A DNA stretch of 64,000 bases from Oegoconia quadripuncta (GCA_949316235.1 OX438744.1:27639578-27703577), one strand, 5' to 3'; counted from the stretch's first letter, positions 11,963-22,829 are shown. Notes: generated from the sequence alone by a model not told the origin. A program made the numbers and translations.

Positions 11963-12178
11963 AGAAGGTCGCGGGTTCGAATCTCGCTAGGGGCATATGT
12001 TTGTATGATGAATACAGACATGTGTTCCCGAGTTATGGATGTTTATCATTTATACATGTATTTAATTACAAAAATAATTGTATTGGTGTAGTTTATCATC
12101 TATTTGATATCCATAATACAAGGCTAGATGCTTACAGTGGACCTCGGTGGCGCTGTGTGTATGTGCAAAGATATTTAG
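11963..12178 (+). repeat. SINE-B, 5' truncated at the B box
   Basis: Starts AAGGTCGCGGGTTCGAATCT and ends GTGCAAAGATATTTA. Confidence 0.8.
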
Positions 12179-12325
12179 GCCCGTATTACAGAATATTACT
12201 CAAGCAGAGATCTCTACTTGGGGACAGTTAAAAGGGGACGGCTTTATGTAACTTGTATAGCGGCATCTCTTTCTTACTATACTCAAGTGCTGATATAGAT
12301 TATTAAGAATTTAGTCACGCATTAT
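12179..12325. mobile_element. MITE with GGCCCGTATT end, copy 1
   Basis: GGCCCGTATTACAGAATATT and CAAGCAGAGATCTC match 33045-33193. It begins exactly where SINE-B ends. The right terminus is degraded. Confidence 0.5.
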
Positions 12326-12355
12326 TAAGACACTTTCAGATAAGAACGACACATA

Positions 12356-12486
12356 GGCCCGTATTAATAAACTGTTCTCAAGATTGAGATGACCTTAAAT
12401 TGATGCTTGATAATCTGTTGCATATTAAAACATAAAAAAAATAGTAGACGCGATCTCAATCTCAAGATCGATTTATTAATACGGCC
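12356..12486. mobile_element. Harbinger-like MITE
   Basis: 131 bp with termini GGCCCGTATTAATAAAC and TTTATTAATACGGCC, and subterminal TCTCAATCTTGAG-type inverted motifs. Flanked by TA. The same family as 25971-26301. Confidence 0.6.
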
Positions 12487-12507
12487 TATACGGTATCCTG
12501 CCTTTAC

Positions 12508-12865
12508 GCCGAAAATTGTTTGGCAGATTATCACTTGCCAACCAACGTTTCGCCGATGTTTCACTTTGACAACAAACGAGTTAGTTAGGTTAACATGTAT
12601 ACAGAGAAATGAAACCCTATTTAATTTAAGATTTAGTAAACAATAAACAACTAAAGGAATATTACGCAAACTAAAACATTCTGCTACTTGAAAGTTGGCA
12701 TTTTAAAAAGTGTCATTATGAAAACCAGACCAAACGTACAGTTGGTAACTTTGAGGTTGGGAAATGAAAGAAAATTATGTGATAAGTTGGCAAATGATTA
12801 TTCGGCGAAGTAAAATTCTGTGAAACGTTAGTTGGCAAGTGAAAATCTGGCAAACAATTTTCGGC
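12508..12865. mobile_element. Foldback MITE with 44-bp inverted ends
   Basis: The left end GCCGAAAATTGTTTGGCAGA pairs with the right end through CTGGCAAACAATTTTCGGC. The arms continue through TTGCCAACCAACGTTTC. Interior copies of TTGGCAA and TCGGCGAA are scattered. The internal frame at 12407-12646 is not gene-like. Confidence 0.65.
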
Positions 12866-13309
12866 GAGAGGGCAGAGAACCGGCCTATACACACAAATGA
12901 GGCGTTATTCCGTGAATTTTATCTTAGATTAGCTTAGCACTGGATAGCAAGCTTAGGATGGTGGCGTTTTTGTTGTAGGTATTGAAAACAACTCGACGGA
13001 AATTCCATGTTTTGATTATTTAAAGTAGTGTACTAAATAATATTAAATATTTATTTATTCAAGAAAAGAGACCTTCTAAACTAATGGTTTGCCAAAAATA
13101 AATAAGCCTCGTATGTGTCATCAGACGTGACGTAGAGGTTGGTCAAAGGTCCCAGCGAAAGATGTACTCGTTAACTAACAAAATAAAATACAATGATATT
13201 GCTACTGATTACAAGTAATACGCACAAATATAACGTCACACTTCAACAAAAAACAATTCTAGTAAAAACAAGTTTTGATTGGTTACGTGAAAAAAATTCC
13301 TAGAGAGTG

Positions 13310-13520
13310 GAGGCTGTGCCCCAGTGAACTAACGCTGTTTGAAACCTATCATCAGCCGCAGGACATTCCCTGCGGCCCCATAGATCAGAAAAAAATGGAT
13401 TCCCAGAGCGACCGGTTTTAAGCAGCCTGCATCCAGTGATTTCATTAAGAGGTCTGGCACCTTGCAGTGGCATGTCTCCAACGTAAGACTTTTATCCTTC
13501 AACGGCCTTCAGTCCAACCG
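13310..13520. repeat. LINE-derived fragment (weak)
   Basis: CAGCCGCAGGACATTCCCTG and a following AGCAGCCTGCATCCAG ... TCTGGCACC stretch resembles 35520-35625. It has no coding potential. Confidence 0.35.
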
Positions 13521-13523
13521 CCT

Positions 13524-13802
13524 CCTCGGCTCAATGTAAACAACAATGAGTTTACGAATCGGAGGTCGCAGGTTCGATACCCAGGGTACATGTTTAAGTA
13601 CTCGATTTGGTTGGTGGTAGGGCTTTTTAAATGTCCGCCTGGTTAGCTACCACCTCTTATCTAAATCTGCCGCCGAGCCGCATTATTGTGTTCTGGTTGT
13701 CATAGATAAGATAGCCAATGCGCCGAATATGTTGGGGTTTCCGGGCCAGTACGCTTCCACCTTCGGCCTCATCTTCACTTAACATCAGGTGAGATTGAGA
13801 TT
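13524..13802 (+). repeat. SINE-C, near complete
   Basis: Head GGCTCAATGTAAACAACAAT with B box GGTTCGATACCC, full body, 3' end at ATCAGGTGAGATTGAG. Confidence 0.82.
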
Positions 13803-13884
13803 TCGGAAAATTTGGACTTGAAAGTTATTACGGAATGCCGTGAGGGATAAACCCTCTTAAATGGCTAGCGAACCAACGCAAAAA

Positions 13885-14186
13885 GCATCAGTAGCTCAGC
13901 GGTTAAGACGCGATCTCCTAATTTAGGAGGTCCGGGTTCACTTCCCAGGCAGGCCATGTACCAATGAGTTTTTAAATTTAATTACTTATGTCCATTTATC
14001 AGACTGCTCTTAAACGGTGAAGGAAAACATCGTGAGGAAACCTGTATGGTTGAGAAATAAAAATTCAAAAGCATGTGAAGTCCCCAACCCGCATTGGGCC
14101 AGCGTGGTGGACTATGTATGGCCCATACTCCCTTATACATATATGAGGGAAGGCATAATGTCCCTGCAGTGGGATGTTTAACCTTA
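13885..14186 (+). repeat. SINE-D, reference copy
   Basis: The clear tRNA-like head AGTAGCTCAGCGGTTAAG (A box) and GGTCCGGGTTCACTTCCC (B box) show derivation from a tRNA. The body includes ACATCGTGAGGAAACCTGTA and GGCCAGCGTGGTGGACTATG. Confidence 0.8.
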
Positions 14187-14600
14187 AACGTGGTACGACG
14201 GCAGACTTTCTTTTTTAAACACTGAGGTATTTTGTACGAGATGAGGCATTTTTTCCCACCAGGAGGTGGTCCTAATCTATATCGGGATGCTCACGCAACC
14301 AGTGTAAAGCTTGAGCCAGTAAGAAACATTCTTAAAAATTAGTTCCACTATATGATTTTATTGGCCGAAGAATTCCGCGAAACATAATTGTTGAAGATGA
14401 TGTAACATAACTGATAAACAGACTGTCAACAAAAAATTTATACTTATATATGTAGTTAGGTACGTATATTATTTGTTACTATACAATAAGGAAGCCAAAT
14501 CAAGCTCCTTCGATTCCGGGGAAAAAAATATACAATTAGGTGTTATAATTGATATGTTTGTTGATATTTGTTTTGTGTTGGGGTCATTCTGTGACTTCGT
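14187..14600. other. No recognised feature
   Basis: AT-rich. No ORF or repeat family seen in other parts of the window. Confidence 0.45.
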
Positions 14601-14604
14601 TCAT

Positions 14605-15255
14605 GATTGTAAATCATAAAATATACATGATATCATTTGTTGAATGTCAATTTAAATCTATTGGAAATAAAAATAGGGCTTAAGCATATTCGGTCAGTCA
14701 GTATGTCCAAGCTACCACCGCTTCGGAAAGGGAAATCATCTGTGGGAAAAGAAGCAGCGCAAGAAACCCACATGATCATTTTTCTTTTCTTTTTTTTATA
14801 TTTTATAATTTTTGGGAGCTGGGCGAAGTATACCAAGCGTTTTTGTCATTCAGGTAGTCACTAATTTTGTAATAACCTTTTTTTGTTAATGTTGTTTTGA
14901 CATGGTTTTTAAATTGTTTTTCATTTAGATTAATGATGCTCTTAGGTATAAGGTTATAAACGCGTATACTATACAGTGTCCCATAAATGATGTATTAACT
15001 TTGCTCAGGCTGAACATAGGGGTGGCTAATTTGTCTTTATATCTCAAATTTAAGTTATGCTTATCACTATGTTTTGGGAATATTCTCGTAAATAAATTGT
15101 GAAGGAACAGTTAAAATATTAATTTCTTTGAACCTGTCCCGAAGAGAGTCATATCGACGCAGATTATACATTGCGTGAACTGCCCTCTTTTGCAAAATTA
15201 AAAATATTTTCAGTATCAGCTTGAAGCAGAACGTGTAATGATATACAGGTTGTAT
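14605..15255 (-). pseudogene. CR1-like LINE 3' part (family I)
   Basis: The minus strand carries the C-terminal coding region with multiple breaks, then a 3' UTR containing TTCTTTTCCCACAGATGATT and a tail near 14620. The same tail is at 15570-15748 (plus) and 61000-61312 (minus). Confidence 0.6.
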
Positions 15256-15520
15256 ATTAAATCCGTACTATATAGCACCAATATTCTTAAGACAACTACG
15301 GGAGGTGACGTAAAACTATGGGACTTTCCACAAAAAAAACATCTTTAGGTTTGCACGTTTTAATGGCGATAGGCTCACTCCGTCGCTTGTGCATTTCTGT
15401 ATATTTCGAAGGCTCTCTGGCCACCACATTTGGTATGGAGATCGAGACTTTATATATGTATGTATTATTAAGTACCTGCATTGCATTTAATATTTGTATT
15501 GTTAATAAATACCTATAATT

Positions 15521-15566
15521 TGACGACCGATTGCCTACTGGATAGTGACTGCGAAACCAACGCAAC
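15521..15566 (+). repeat. SINE-A head fragment
   Basis: TGACGACCGATTG ... GGATAGTGACTGCGAAACCA, joined directly to a family I LINE tail. Confidence 0.55.
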
Positions 15567-15569
15567 CAA

Positions 15570-15748
15570 AGGTTTCTTCGCTGCTTCTTTTCCCACAGAT
15601 GATTTCCCTTTCCGAAGCGGTGGTAGCTTGGACATACTAACTGACCGAAAAATGCGCCCTATTTTTATTTCCAATAGATTTAAGTTGACATTCAACAAAT
15701 GATATCATTGTATCTTACGTAGAAATAAATGCTTGAAGTTTGAAGTTC
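15570..15748 (+). repeat. Family I LINE 3' tail, sense copy
   Basis: TTTCCGAAGCGGTGGTAGCT through GAAATAAATGCTTGAAGTTT, ending in a GAAGTT repeat. It lies head to head with 14605-15255. Confidence 0.65.
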
Positions 15749-16231
15749 GTAATAAAATAATGCTCAAAGCATATATAACGACCCACGTGTAGATCGTACT
15801 TATCGGTAAATACTGACGCTTAGGCGCGAATAATTTGCCGCCATTTTTCTTTATCGAGCGTAGATAATAAATACAATATGTAGAGTCGTGCAAAGCGAAC
15901 TTTGCAGTGGCCAATGACTCAATGACCATGACGCGATTCAATTCCACTATGCATTATTAATACAGTCATACTATAGAGTACCGAAATGCTATTGTGATAT
16001 AGACCATAGCATTTAAGTACCTAAACAGATCTGAAAAGGATTTTTTTATGATTGACTTAATTCACGTTTGAACTCAATGTAACCTGTTTGTAAGTGACGA
16101 TGTAGTCGAAGATTAAGCCCACAATCTCAGCATGCTATTTAGCCTGTTCTGGAAGATCCTAAGACACTAAAGACGAGGCTGCATGATCTAATGATCTTAG
16201 CCTGTTCATTAAAAGTGAATAAAAGTGACTT
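15749..16231. other. No recognised feature
   Basis: Nothing supported; the reading frames here lack domain signals. Confidence 0.4.
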
Positions 16232-17121
16232 GATCGCATGGACTTATTATTAAAACAGGACTGAGTACTCGCCGCTGAAAAACGAGCCGAGCAGGATGTG
16301 TAACGTAGAGGCCGTTTGTCTCTGTCTAACAGGGTGACCACAATATATTTGTTACTTGGGACAAATGTTGTAATAAAATATTTGTCAAAAAACTTTGGCG
16401 TTTTGACATTAGCCGGCGTGAGCCATTTATTTCACATTTCTTCATTTTTTGGGAAACTGCAATAATAGTACAACAGTCAGGACCCTAATCAATCACACAT
16501 ATTTCACATATTTCGACTCATTTCAAGAATTCATGGGCATCCTACTTCTTTGATTTACAAAAATATTATTTTTAGCTTACCTGTGGAAAGATATGTTGCA
16601 ACCACCATAGGATTCACTTGGGCAAGTATAAACGCAACACTTTTTCACCATTTTACTCCTTTTACTTGTTATATATAACAAATACTTTAAAAAACTTTTA
16701 ATGCAAAGAAAATTCAAAATCACACCGAACCGCCATGACATGACATGCTTTTCAGGGTTACCATAAAAATAACAAAATCGAAATAAAAATGTATGTTTTC
16801 TGTTTGATTTAAGAATATATGAAAAGAAATTAATTCGAATGTTATTTGTTTATTTATAATTGTTAAAATAACATAAAAATATAAGTGTTTCAATGGAATT
16901 TTTGAGTAGCCAAAACTGTTGATCATAATCATTTTTTTTGCTGGCACGATGTAAGAACGAGACACACGGCCTCCGTTATTTCTATCTCTCTCGGCTCGGA
17001 TTTGCCTTTGTGTATGGTGCATCCAATTTAATACCTTATTGCGTTGACATAGTGATCATTTTCCTAAATGATTCTTTTGATAGTTATCAGTCCTGTTTAA
17101 ATAATAAGTCCATGCTTGATC
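16232..17121 (-). mobile_element. Inverted-repeat element carrying a THAP remnant (P-like?)
   Basis: The left end GATCGCATGGACTTATTATT pairs with the right end AATAATAAGTCCATGCTTGA. The arms continue imperfectly: CGAGCCGAG ... GGCCGTTTGTCTC near 16290-16315 against GACACACGGCCTCCG ... CTCGGCTCGG near 16960-17000. About 890 bp lies between the ends, with a THAP-type coding start on the minus strand inside. P elements combine terminal inverted repeats with a THAP-domain transposase, so a deleted P-like element is the natural reading. No catalytic part is present. Confidence 0.5.
16456..16651 (-). pseudogene. THAP-domain N-terminus in two exons, broken
   Basis: Exon 1 (16651-16581) encodes MVKKCCVYTCPSESYGGCNI then SFH, ending AG|GTAAGC. 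The acceptor TTATTGCAG precedes 16456, and exon 2 continues leftwards with FPKNEEM, an in-frame TGA, and NKWLTPANVKTPKFF. CxxxxC near the start, FHxFP, and KWL are the opening half of the THAP zinc-binding domain. The later CxxH is not found because the inverted-repeat arm begins near 16330. The TGA falls between FPKNEEM and NKWL. Confidence 0.55.
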
Positions 17122-17214
17122 GTGACTAGACTCTGCTACGCCAAGTACTACACGACGAATAACTTGTTTTGACTGAAATTTTTTTTATTCACAATTGAGG
17201 TAAAGAACCAACTT

Positions 17215-17514
17215 CTTGACCTCAATCATACCTGATATTAAGTGAAGATGAGGTCGAAGGTGGAAGCGTACTGACACGGAAACCCCAACACATTTGGGGG
17301 ACTGACTATCTTATCTCTGACAACCGGAACACAACAATGCTATTAACCTTGCTGCTTGGCGGCAGATTTAGATAAGATGGTGGTAGCTAGCCAGGCGGAC
17401 ATTTAAAATGCCCTTCCACCAACCAAACCGAGTACTTAAACATGTACCCCGCTGGGGATCAAACCCGCGAAAATCGTAACCCAATGTTGTTTACATTGAG
17501 CCACAGAGGCGGTT
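17215..17514 (-). repeat. SINE-C, near complete
   Basis: Reversed copy with the full body and the tRNA-like head at 17450-17514. The B box is altered to GGGATCAAACCC on the plus strand. Confidence 0.82.
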
Positions 17515-18110
17515 AAACGGAGATTGACTTCACTAAACTGAAGAAATAAGAGAAACAAAACATGGCTGTATGGGCTTAGATCTGTAATTAGATCTTAGAT
17601 AGTGAATTAGATTGATTAACAAGAATGTATACAATTCTGATATAAAAACAGTCTGACAATATAACAGCTATTCTAGTGAGTATTGCTGTAATAAACTTTA
17701 CATATCTCTTGCTCTGTAAGTAGTCACTTACTTCCCTGAATGCCGGGGTGTATGGATATCATTACAGCATAGGTTTCAAAACCTACCATATAATGTTAGC
17801 ATTACAGCATAGGTTTTGGAATTTGAAAAAAGAACTGTCATACTGCAAGAAGAATATTTCGATTATTTACTCGAATCGGAAGCGAGACAACTTATATTAG
17901 AATTTATGAAGATTTTATTTTAAATATCGAACTATTTGTTTCGCAGTCACATCGTGTGTTAGCTGAAATCGATTTAAAAATCAAACTGGCCAGCACGATT
18001 TGACGCGCTTGCGTGCCATAAAATCGTGAAGAGTAAAAAAGGCAGCCGACTAGCTAGGCGCGAAAGTAAATTTTTCGTATTTTGGAGTTCTTTCTCAAAA
18101 GTTTTGAAAA
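17515..18110. other. Presumed upstream region of the 18111 ORF
   Basis: The repeated motif ATTACAGCATAGGTTT occurs at about 17762 and 17801. Fragments of repeat U appear near 17120-17170 and 17530-17560. No ORF supported. Confidence 0.35.
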
Positions 18111-18335
18111 ATGTCAAGTGACGAAGACATGGATCTAACCCCCCGATTTTATAAAAGAACAAGCAAATACAGTTTTAGAAAATCGATACGAATACGATCG
18201 AAATACGACGAATTTATGAAGTGGCGGTCAGAAAAAAAAGTTAAATCTCTTTCTGAAAGTGTTTTGATATCATATTTTAATGAGTTATCTAAGAAGCTAC
18301 AACTTGTTTTTACTTACCTCACAATCGATATGTAA
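18111..18335 (+). CDS. Crypton-type tyrosine recombinase, N-terminal fragment (putative)
   Basis: 74 codons from MSSDEDMDLTPRFYKRTSKY to a TAA. The segment YDEFMKWRSEKKVKSLSES followed by VLISYFNELSKK resembles the SAM-like core-binding domain that opens Crypton or DUF3504 tyrosine recombinases, where helices of the type F..W...K.....SE..LL.YF..L are usual. The expected continuation (PSTLWS-like) is lost: after SKKLQ the frame turns to unrelated sequence and stops, so the piece is truncated. The start has an A-rich context (GAAAAATGTC). No catalytic R..HxxR..Y region is present. It could be an unrelated small gene. Confidence 0.42.
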   Translation: MSSDEDMDLTPRFYKRTSKYSFRKSIRIRSKYDEFMKWRSEKKVKSLSESVLISYFNELSKKLQLVFTYLTIDM

Positions 18336-18361
18336 AGCAGAGTGTTTACCTCGGGTGTAAG

Positions 18362-18413
18362 CATCAATTGCATACTCGGGCTAATTAGCCAAAAACCTCG
18401 TATGCAATTGATG
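18362..18413. repeat. Perfect 14-bp inverted repeat
   Basis: CATCAATTGCATAC at 18362-18375 and GTATGCAATTGATG at 18400-18413, with a 24-base loop. It lies just after the recombinase-like fragment and may be an element end. Confidence 0.6.
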
Positions 18414-18544
18414 TCATACAGCCCTTGGTTAACAATCTACTATTAATAAACGTTGGGACTACGTCCTGCTAAATTTGCATTGCATGACTCTACAACATCA
18501 GTCATAACGGAAAACATGGTTGTATGCTGTTCAATAGGTATGGG

Positions 18545-18890
18545 CTTTTTGGAGGGATCTCGGCGAGTCAAGTTGCATTTTTGTTTTTAATTCTTATAAT
18601 TTGTGCATTCTGACTTTTGAAGCTTAAAAATGGCAGAATATTGTGCAGCAAACGTTAGTGATGGTGTACAAGTGAAGGGAAGTATAAATTAAAGCGCGTA
18701 ACGAAGCTTTCGTAAAGCATTCTACCACTTTACTGAAGAATGACTTGACCGTGACTAGACTCTGTATACGCCAAGTATACGACGAATTACTTATTTTGAC
18801 TGAGACTGACTTATAAACTGAAGAAATAAGAGAAATAAGACTTATTCTTAGATCCCTTTGCCTTCTCCGAGAGGAGAGAATATAAAAAAA
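18545..18890 (+). repeat. Repeat U, copy 1
   Basis: Shares GGATCTCGGCGAGT, ATGGCAGAATATTGTGCAGC, TTTACTGAAGAATG and GACTAGACTCTGTATACGCC with 46975-47345 and 51593-52000. It ends with GATCCCTTTGCCTTCTCCG, also in copy 3. Confidence 0.7.
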
Positions 18891-18899
18891 ACTTTTTTT

Positions 18900-18976
18900 T
18901 TAAGCACAACGGGTTAGCACTAGACCTCAATCACACCTGATGTTAAGGGAAGATGAGGCCGAAGGTGGAAGCGTAT
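18900..18976 (-). repeat. SINE-C 3' end fragment
   Basis: AGCACAACGGGTT ... GAGGCCGAAGGTGGAAGCG; truncated after the first 75 bases. Confidence 0.75.
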
Positions 18977-20180
18977 CAATAGGTATGTCTTCGTCTGCTC
19001 AGAACTGAGAACTTTAAAAAAACGAACGAACGTTACCTTTGCACACTTTGCACGTACAGGGTGCACACGGAAATATTTTCTTGAATTACATCCGCACAGA
19101 CAAACAAGCAAGCTTTATTGTTATGTATAGTCATTGTCTTGCTTCCGGGTACGACAGACCGATAGGCGGGTCAAATAATGATAATTGAAAAAAAAAAACT
19201 GGAGCAGAAAGCACGTGACAAGTGCTAGGAAGTGCGTATCGGTGTGTGTGTGTGGTTATACGTGGAGATAACTAATGTTTGATTACGTCATATCAATATA
19301 GTGTTGTATCAAGTGACCTATCATCTTCGGTTCTCAACTGTGGCCAACAGGCATCTCTTCTCCTTTACCATTATTATTTTAAATTCTTCTTTCTCTTATT
19401 CTTCCGAATACCGCTCCGCACGGGCCTTAGCCAAGTGTTGAGGGATTATTATTCATGGCAGTGATGATGGATATTGTTAGAAACTTGCGAGTGATACGAC
19501 AAGAGTTTAGAATGGTAGCCTTTTGTAATGTGTAAGAGATGGAAGTAGGCAAGTTTAACGTATTTAGGATATTGCTCAGCGTATTCGTATGAACAACCGG
19601 TGTGATGAAGTGTTGCCTTACATCAAATGAGGTAGTTCCGATTTTTTTATGAGTTGATACTGGTGAAATGGGTTATGACAAATCCAAGTTTTCCACCTCG
19701 AAAGCCTTCCGGTTCATTGTTAAATACTTGAAAATTCATTAAAATTTAGCAGTTTTTTCCGTTTTTGTCAATTTTTATTACCAAGGGCCTACTTTACGGC
19801 AACAGTCACTATGTACACTTTTAAGAAGACTAAATTTCCAATCAAACTAGAGTAATTTGGTTTTGTTGAGTCAAAGAGTTTCTATGATACGGCTATTCAA
19901 AAGTTTGCAAAATTTCAAAAAAAGAAATATTACAGTTTTTTTTTTAGTTTTTGACAATTTTTACCCCTAAAGAGTTAAGAGAGTAAAACTCATTAGGGGG
20001 TATCCCTTCCGTCAGGGAGGGGAGTCCCAAATAACCCGTCTCACCGTCCCCCAGGCGAGCGGTACGCATAAAGCGTTTCCCCGCGAAAAAAAAGTAATTG
20101 TATGTACGTCGCAAATATCATGTCGCAAAATTGCACTGTCGTTTAATAGGAATGTCGCATTATTGTACATCGCACACTTG
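18977..20180. other. No recognised gene
   Basis: 1.2 kb without a repeat family seen in other parts of this window. A GC-richer stretch at 19985-20085 (GTCAGGGAGGGGAGTCCC) may belong to an element I cannot name. Confidence 0.4.
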
Positions 20181-20226
20181 GGGTCGCACTTCAGTAATAA
20201 TGTCCCTTATTACTGAAGTGCGACCC
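20181..20226. repeat. Perfect 20-bp-arm hairpin
   Basis: GGGTCGCACTTCAGTAATAA, loop TGTCCC, then its exact complement. The 5' side (20100-20180) repeats GTCGCA several times. Confidence 0.8.
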
Positions 20227-20667
20227 TGTTAAAAGTTTGTCAATATGGTGATATTAGTTACGGAACCTTTAGGGCATCCTACTCACACATGACTCTTCTT
20301 TAACTTCCTTCATTTTAAAAGAGTCATAAACATTTATTTATTTAACGAAGACAGATACAACTTATTAAAATTTATCGAATAAAAATACACAAACTAGTTA
20401 TTGACCGTGACTTTGACCGCATCGACCTTTAGGTACTCGCTCTTCTGTGACGTCACTCGGTATAATAACTACGTAATACTTAAATCGATTGGTTGGTGAT
20501 AAATCTTTATACAACATGAAACGTGGTAGGCCTCATTCACTTTGCCGAAGGCCGACTGCGCTGGTAAGTTATATTTTAATAAGTAAGGTACAATAGAGTT
20601 AATAAATGCCTATCCAGTTCTATTTTTAATTCCCGACGAAAAACGTTTGTGTGTGTCAAGTGTGTCA

Positions 20668-20960
20668 ACCGCCTCCGTGGCTCAATGTAAACAACATTGG
20701 GTTTACTATTCGGAGGTCGCGGGTTCGATACTCGGTTTGGTTGGTGGTACGGCATTTTAAAATGTCCACCTGGCTAGCACCATCTTTTCTAAATCTGCAG
20801 CCAAGCAGCAATGTTAATAGCATTGTTGTGTTCCGGCTGTCAGAAATAAGATAGCCAGTCCCCCAAATGTGTTGGGGTTTCCGGGTCAGTACGCTTCCAC
20901 CTTCGACCTCATCTTCACTTAACAGCAAGTGTGATTGAGGCCAAGTACGAACCCGTCGTG
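20668..20960 (+). repeat. SINE-C with short head deletion
   Basis: CGCCTCCGTGGCTCAATGTA, B box GGTTCGATAC, then a jump to CTCGGTTTGGTTGGTGG, skipping the GGGGTACATGTTTAAGTA segment. Ends AACCCGTCGTGCATG. Confidence 0.85.
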
Positions 20961-21198
20961 CATGAAAAAAGGCTTAGACAAACAGACAAGCTTCAAACTT
21001 ATGGTACTGGCATTAGCAACAGGTAGGTACATTATCAATAAAATATAAAAAACGAGTCCGAAAGAAATGAGACTGGATTATATTTACATGTATTTAAAAT
21101 TCAACTTAATTCGCGGCCAGATGTTCGGGTGGGAAAAAATACAACATTCCGATGGCGTTTGTCACCAAAAACCTAATAAATTATTGTAGACAGGATTA

Positions 21199-22059
21199 TA
21201 CAGGGCGTCCCAAAGTTATGGGACATGAAGGGGAAGTACCTTAAATATTGTAGATAGTGAATTTTGCTCAAAGAAGACTTTATGTTATTTTTAAAAGTTA
21301 GTAATTCTGCATTCATAGATTTTCTAAAAATTACTTGCTTCGGCTGGGAATCGAACCGACTTAAATGTGAAAAAAAAAACACCCTACTTTTATGATGCCA
21401 ATCGAAAGAATAGCTAAAAAATAATAACTCTGCCTAAGTAACATAGTATTTTAAAAGAAAGGAACAACATAAAATGATTGAGTCAAATTTCAAGAAAGTT
21501 ATTTATTGCCGACGACGTTCGAAAAGTAGCGATATTATCATTCCAAAGATAGCATTGATTATTCGTAAATAAGTTGCAAACAGAATTGTGCCATATCACA
21601 TCGAGTGTTCACCATAAAATGATTAGAAAATCAACAGGCAGCGGGCTCATTAAAAGATTGGCGATTTGCGTAAGACAAGAGGGATCACATTTTGAGCATT
21701 TAATTAATTAATTTACAAAAAAATACCTACTTAATTGACTACGGCAGTTTCATGTATGTTTTTTATTTGATTAAATTGATTAATTTCACGTTGTTCCTTT
21801 CTTTTAAAATACTATGTTACTTAGGCAGAGTTATTATTTTTTAGCTATTCTTTCGATTGGCATCATAAAAGTAGGGTGTTTTTTTTTTCACATTTGCGTC
21901 GGTTCGATTCCCAGCCGAAGCAAATAATTTTTAGAAAATCTATGAATGCAGAATTACTAACTTTTAAAAATAACATAAAGTCTTCTTTGAGCAAAATTCA
22001 CTATCTACGATATTTAAGGTACTTCCCCTTCATGTCCCATAACTTTGGGACGCCCTGTA
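21199..22059. mobile_element. 861-bp foldback element with 270-bp arms
   Basis: Arms 21199-21468 and 21790-22059 are near-identical inverted copies with outer ends TACAGGGCGTCCCAAAGTTA, flanked by TA on both sides. The arms encode mirror-image frames (21382-21173 and 21876-22070, MFFFSHL.RFDSQPKQ) that follow from the inverted repeat and are not evidence of a gene. The 321-bp centre has no ORF. TA duplication points to Tc1/mariner-type mobilisation. Confidence 0.75.
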
Positions 22060-22189
22060 TATGTCCTTATAGAATAGGCTGTGGGTTCTCGAGGGCCGCC
22101 ATTTGTATGATTTCTCGACAATTTCGACGTGAACACGGCCAAAACATCGAAATCGTAGGGAATGTAAGATTTTTTTATGTTTTTTTTAT

Positions 22190-22310
22190 GCGCTGCGGGT
22201 TACTTGACCTCAATCACACCTGATGTTAAATGAAGATGGAAATGCCGTACAGTCGGCATAAAAATTATGTACAGCGTGCTCGAACAATTCGAAAAAAATT
22301 ACCTTTTCTT
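22190..22310 (-). repeat. SINE-C 3' end joined to a short repeat
   Basis: SINE-C to about 22243, then CGTACAGTCGGCATAAAAAT and GTACAGCGTGCTCGAAC, the inverse of 10440-10500. Confidence 0.55.
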
Positions 22311-22318
22311 TCTTTTTG

Positions 22319-22647
22319 TTTTATGCACAACATGTTGGTACTTGACCTCAATCACACCTGATGTTAAGTGAAGATGAGGTCGAAGGTGGAAGCGTACTGA
22401 CCTGGAAACCCCAACACATTTGGGGGACTGGCATTATGTCCGACAACCGAAACACAATAATGCTATTAACATTGCTGCTTGGCGGCAGATTTAGATAAGA
22501 TGGTGGTAGCTAGACAGGCGGACATTTTAAAATGCCCTACCACCAACCAAACCGAGTACTAAACATGTATACCCCGCTGGGGATCGAACCCGCGACTTCC
22601 GATTTGTAAATCCTATGTTGTTTACATTGAACCACAGAGGCGGTCAT
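22319..22647 (-). repeat. SINE-C, complete
   Basis: Full reversed copy, from the tail complement (ATGCACAACATG) to the head GCCTCTGTGG. Confidence 0.85.
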
Positions 22648-22829
22648 TATTTCCAATTTTTAGAAACAATTCTTCTTTTGGTGACGTTCGCGGGAACCAG
22701 CAAACGTGGTAATTTTAAAATGTTTTGAAGCCCAGTAAGTAAGCCACGCGAACAGCATCGTCATTGGCATTCAAAAAAAAAACAAAAATATTTTATTTCT
22801 TTAACAAAAAATTTACATTACCAATATAA

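Noticed and set aside
21173..22223. Two homologous ORFs (MFFFSHL...) as a gene pair
   Set aside because: They are mirror images created by the 270-bp inverted arms, with no codon-level conservation independent of the DNA repeat.
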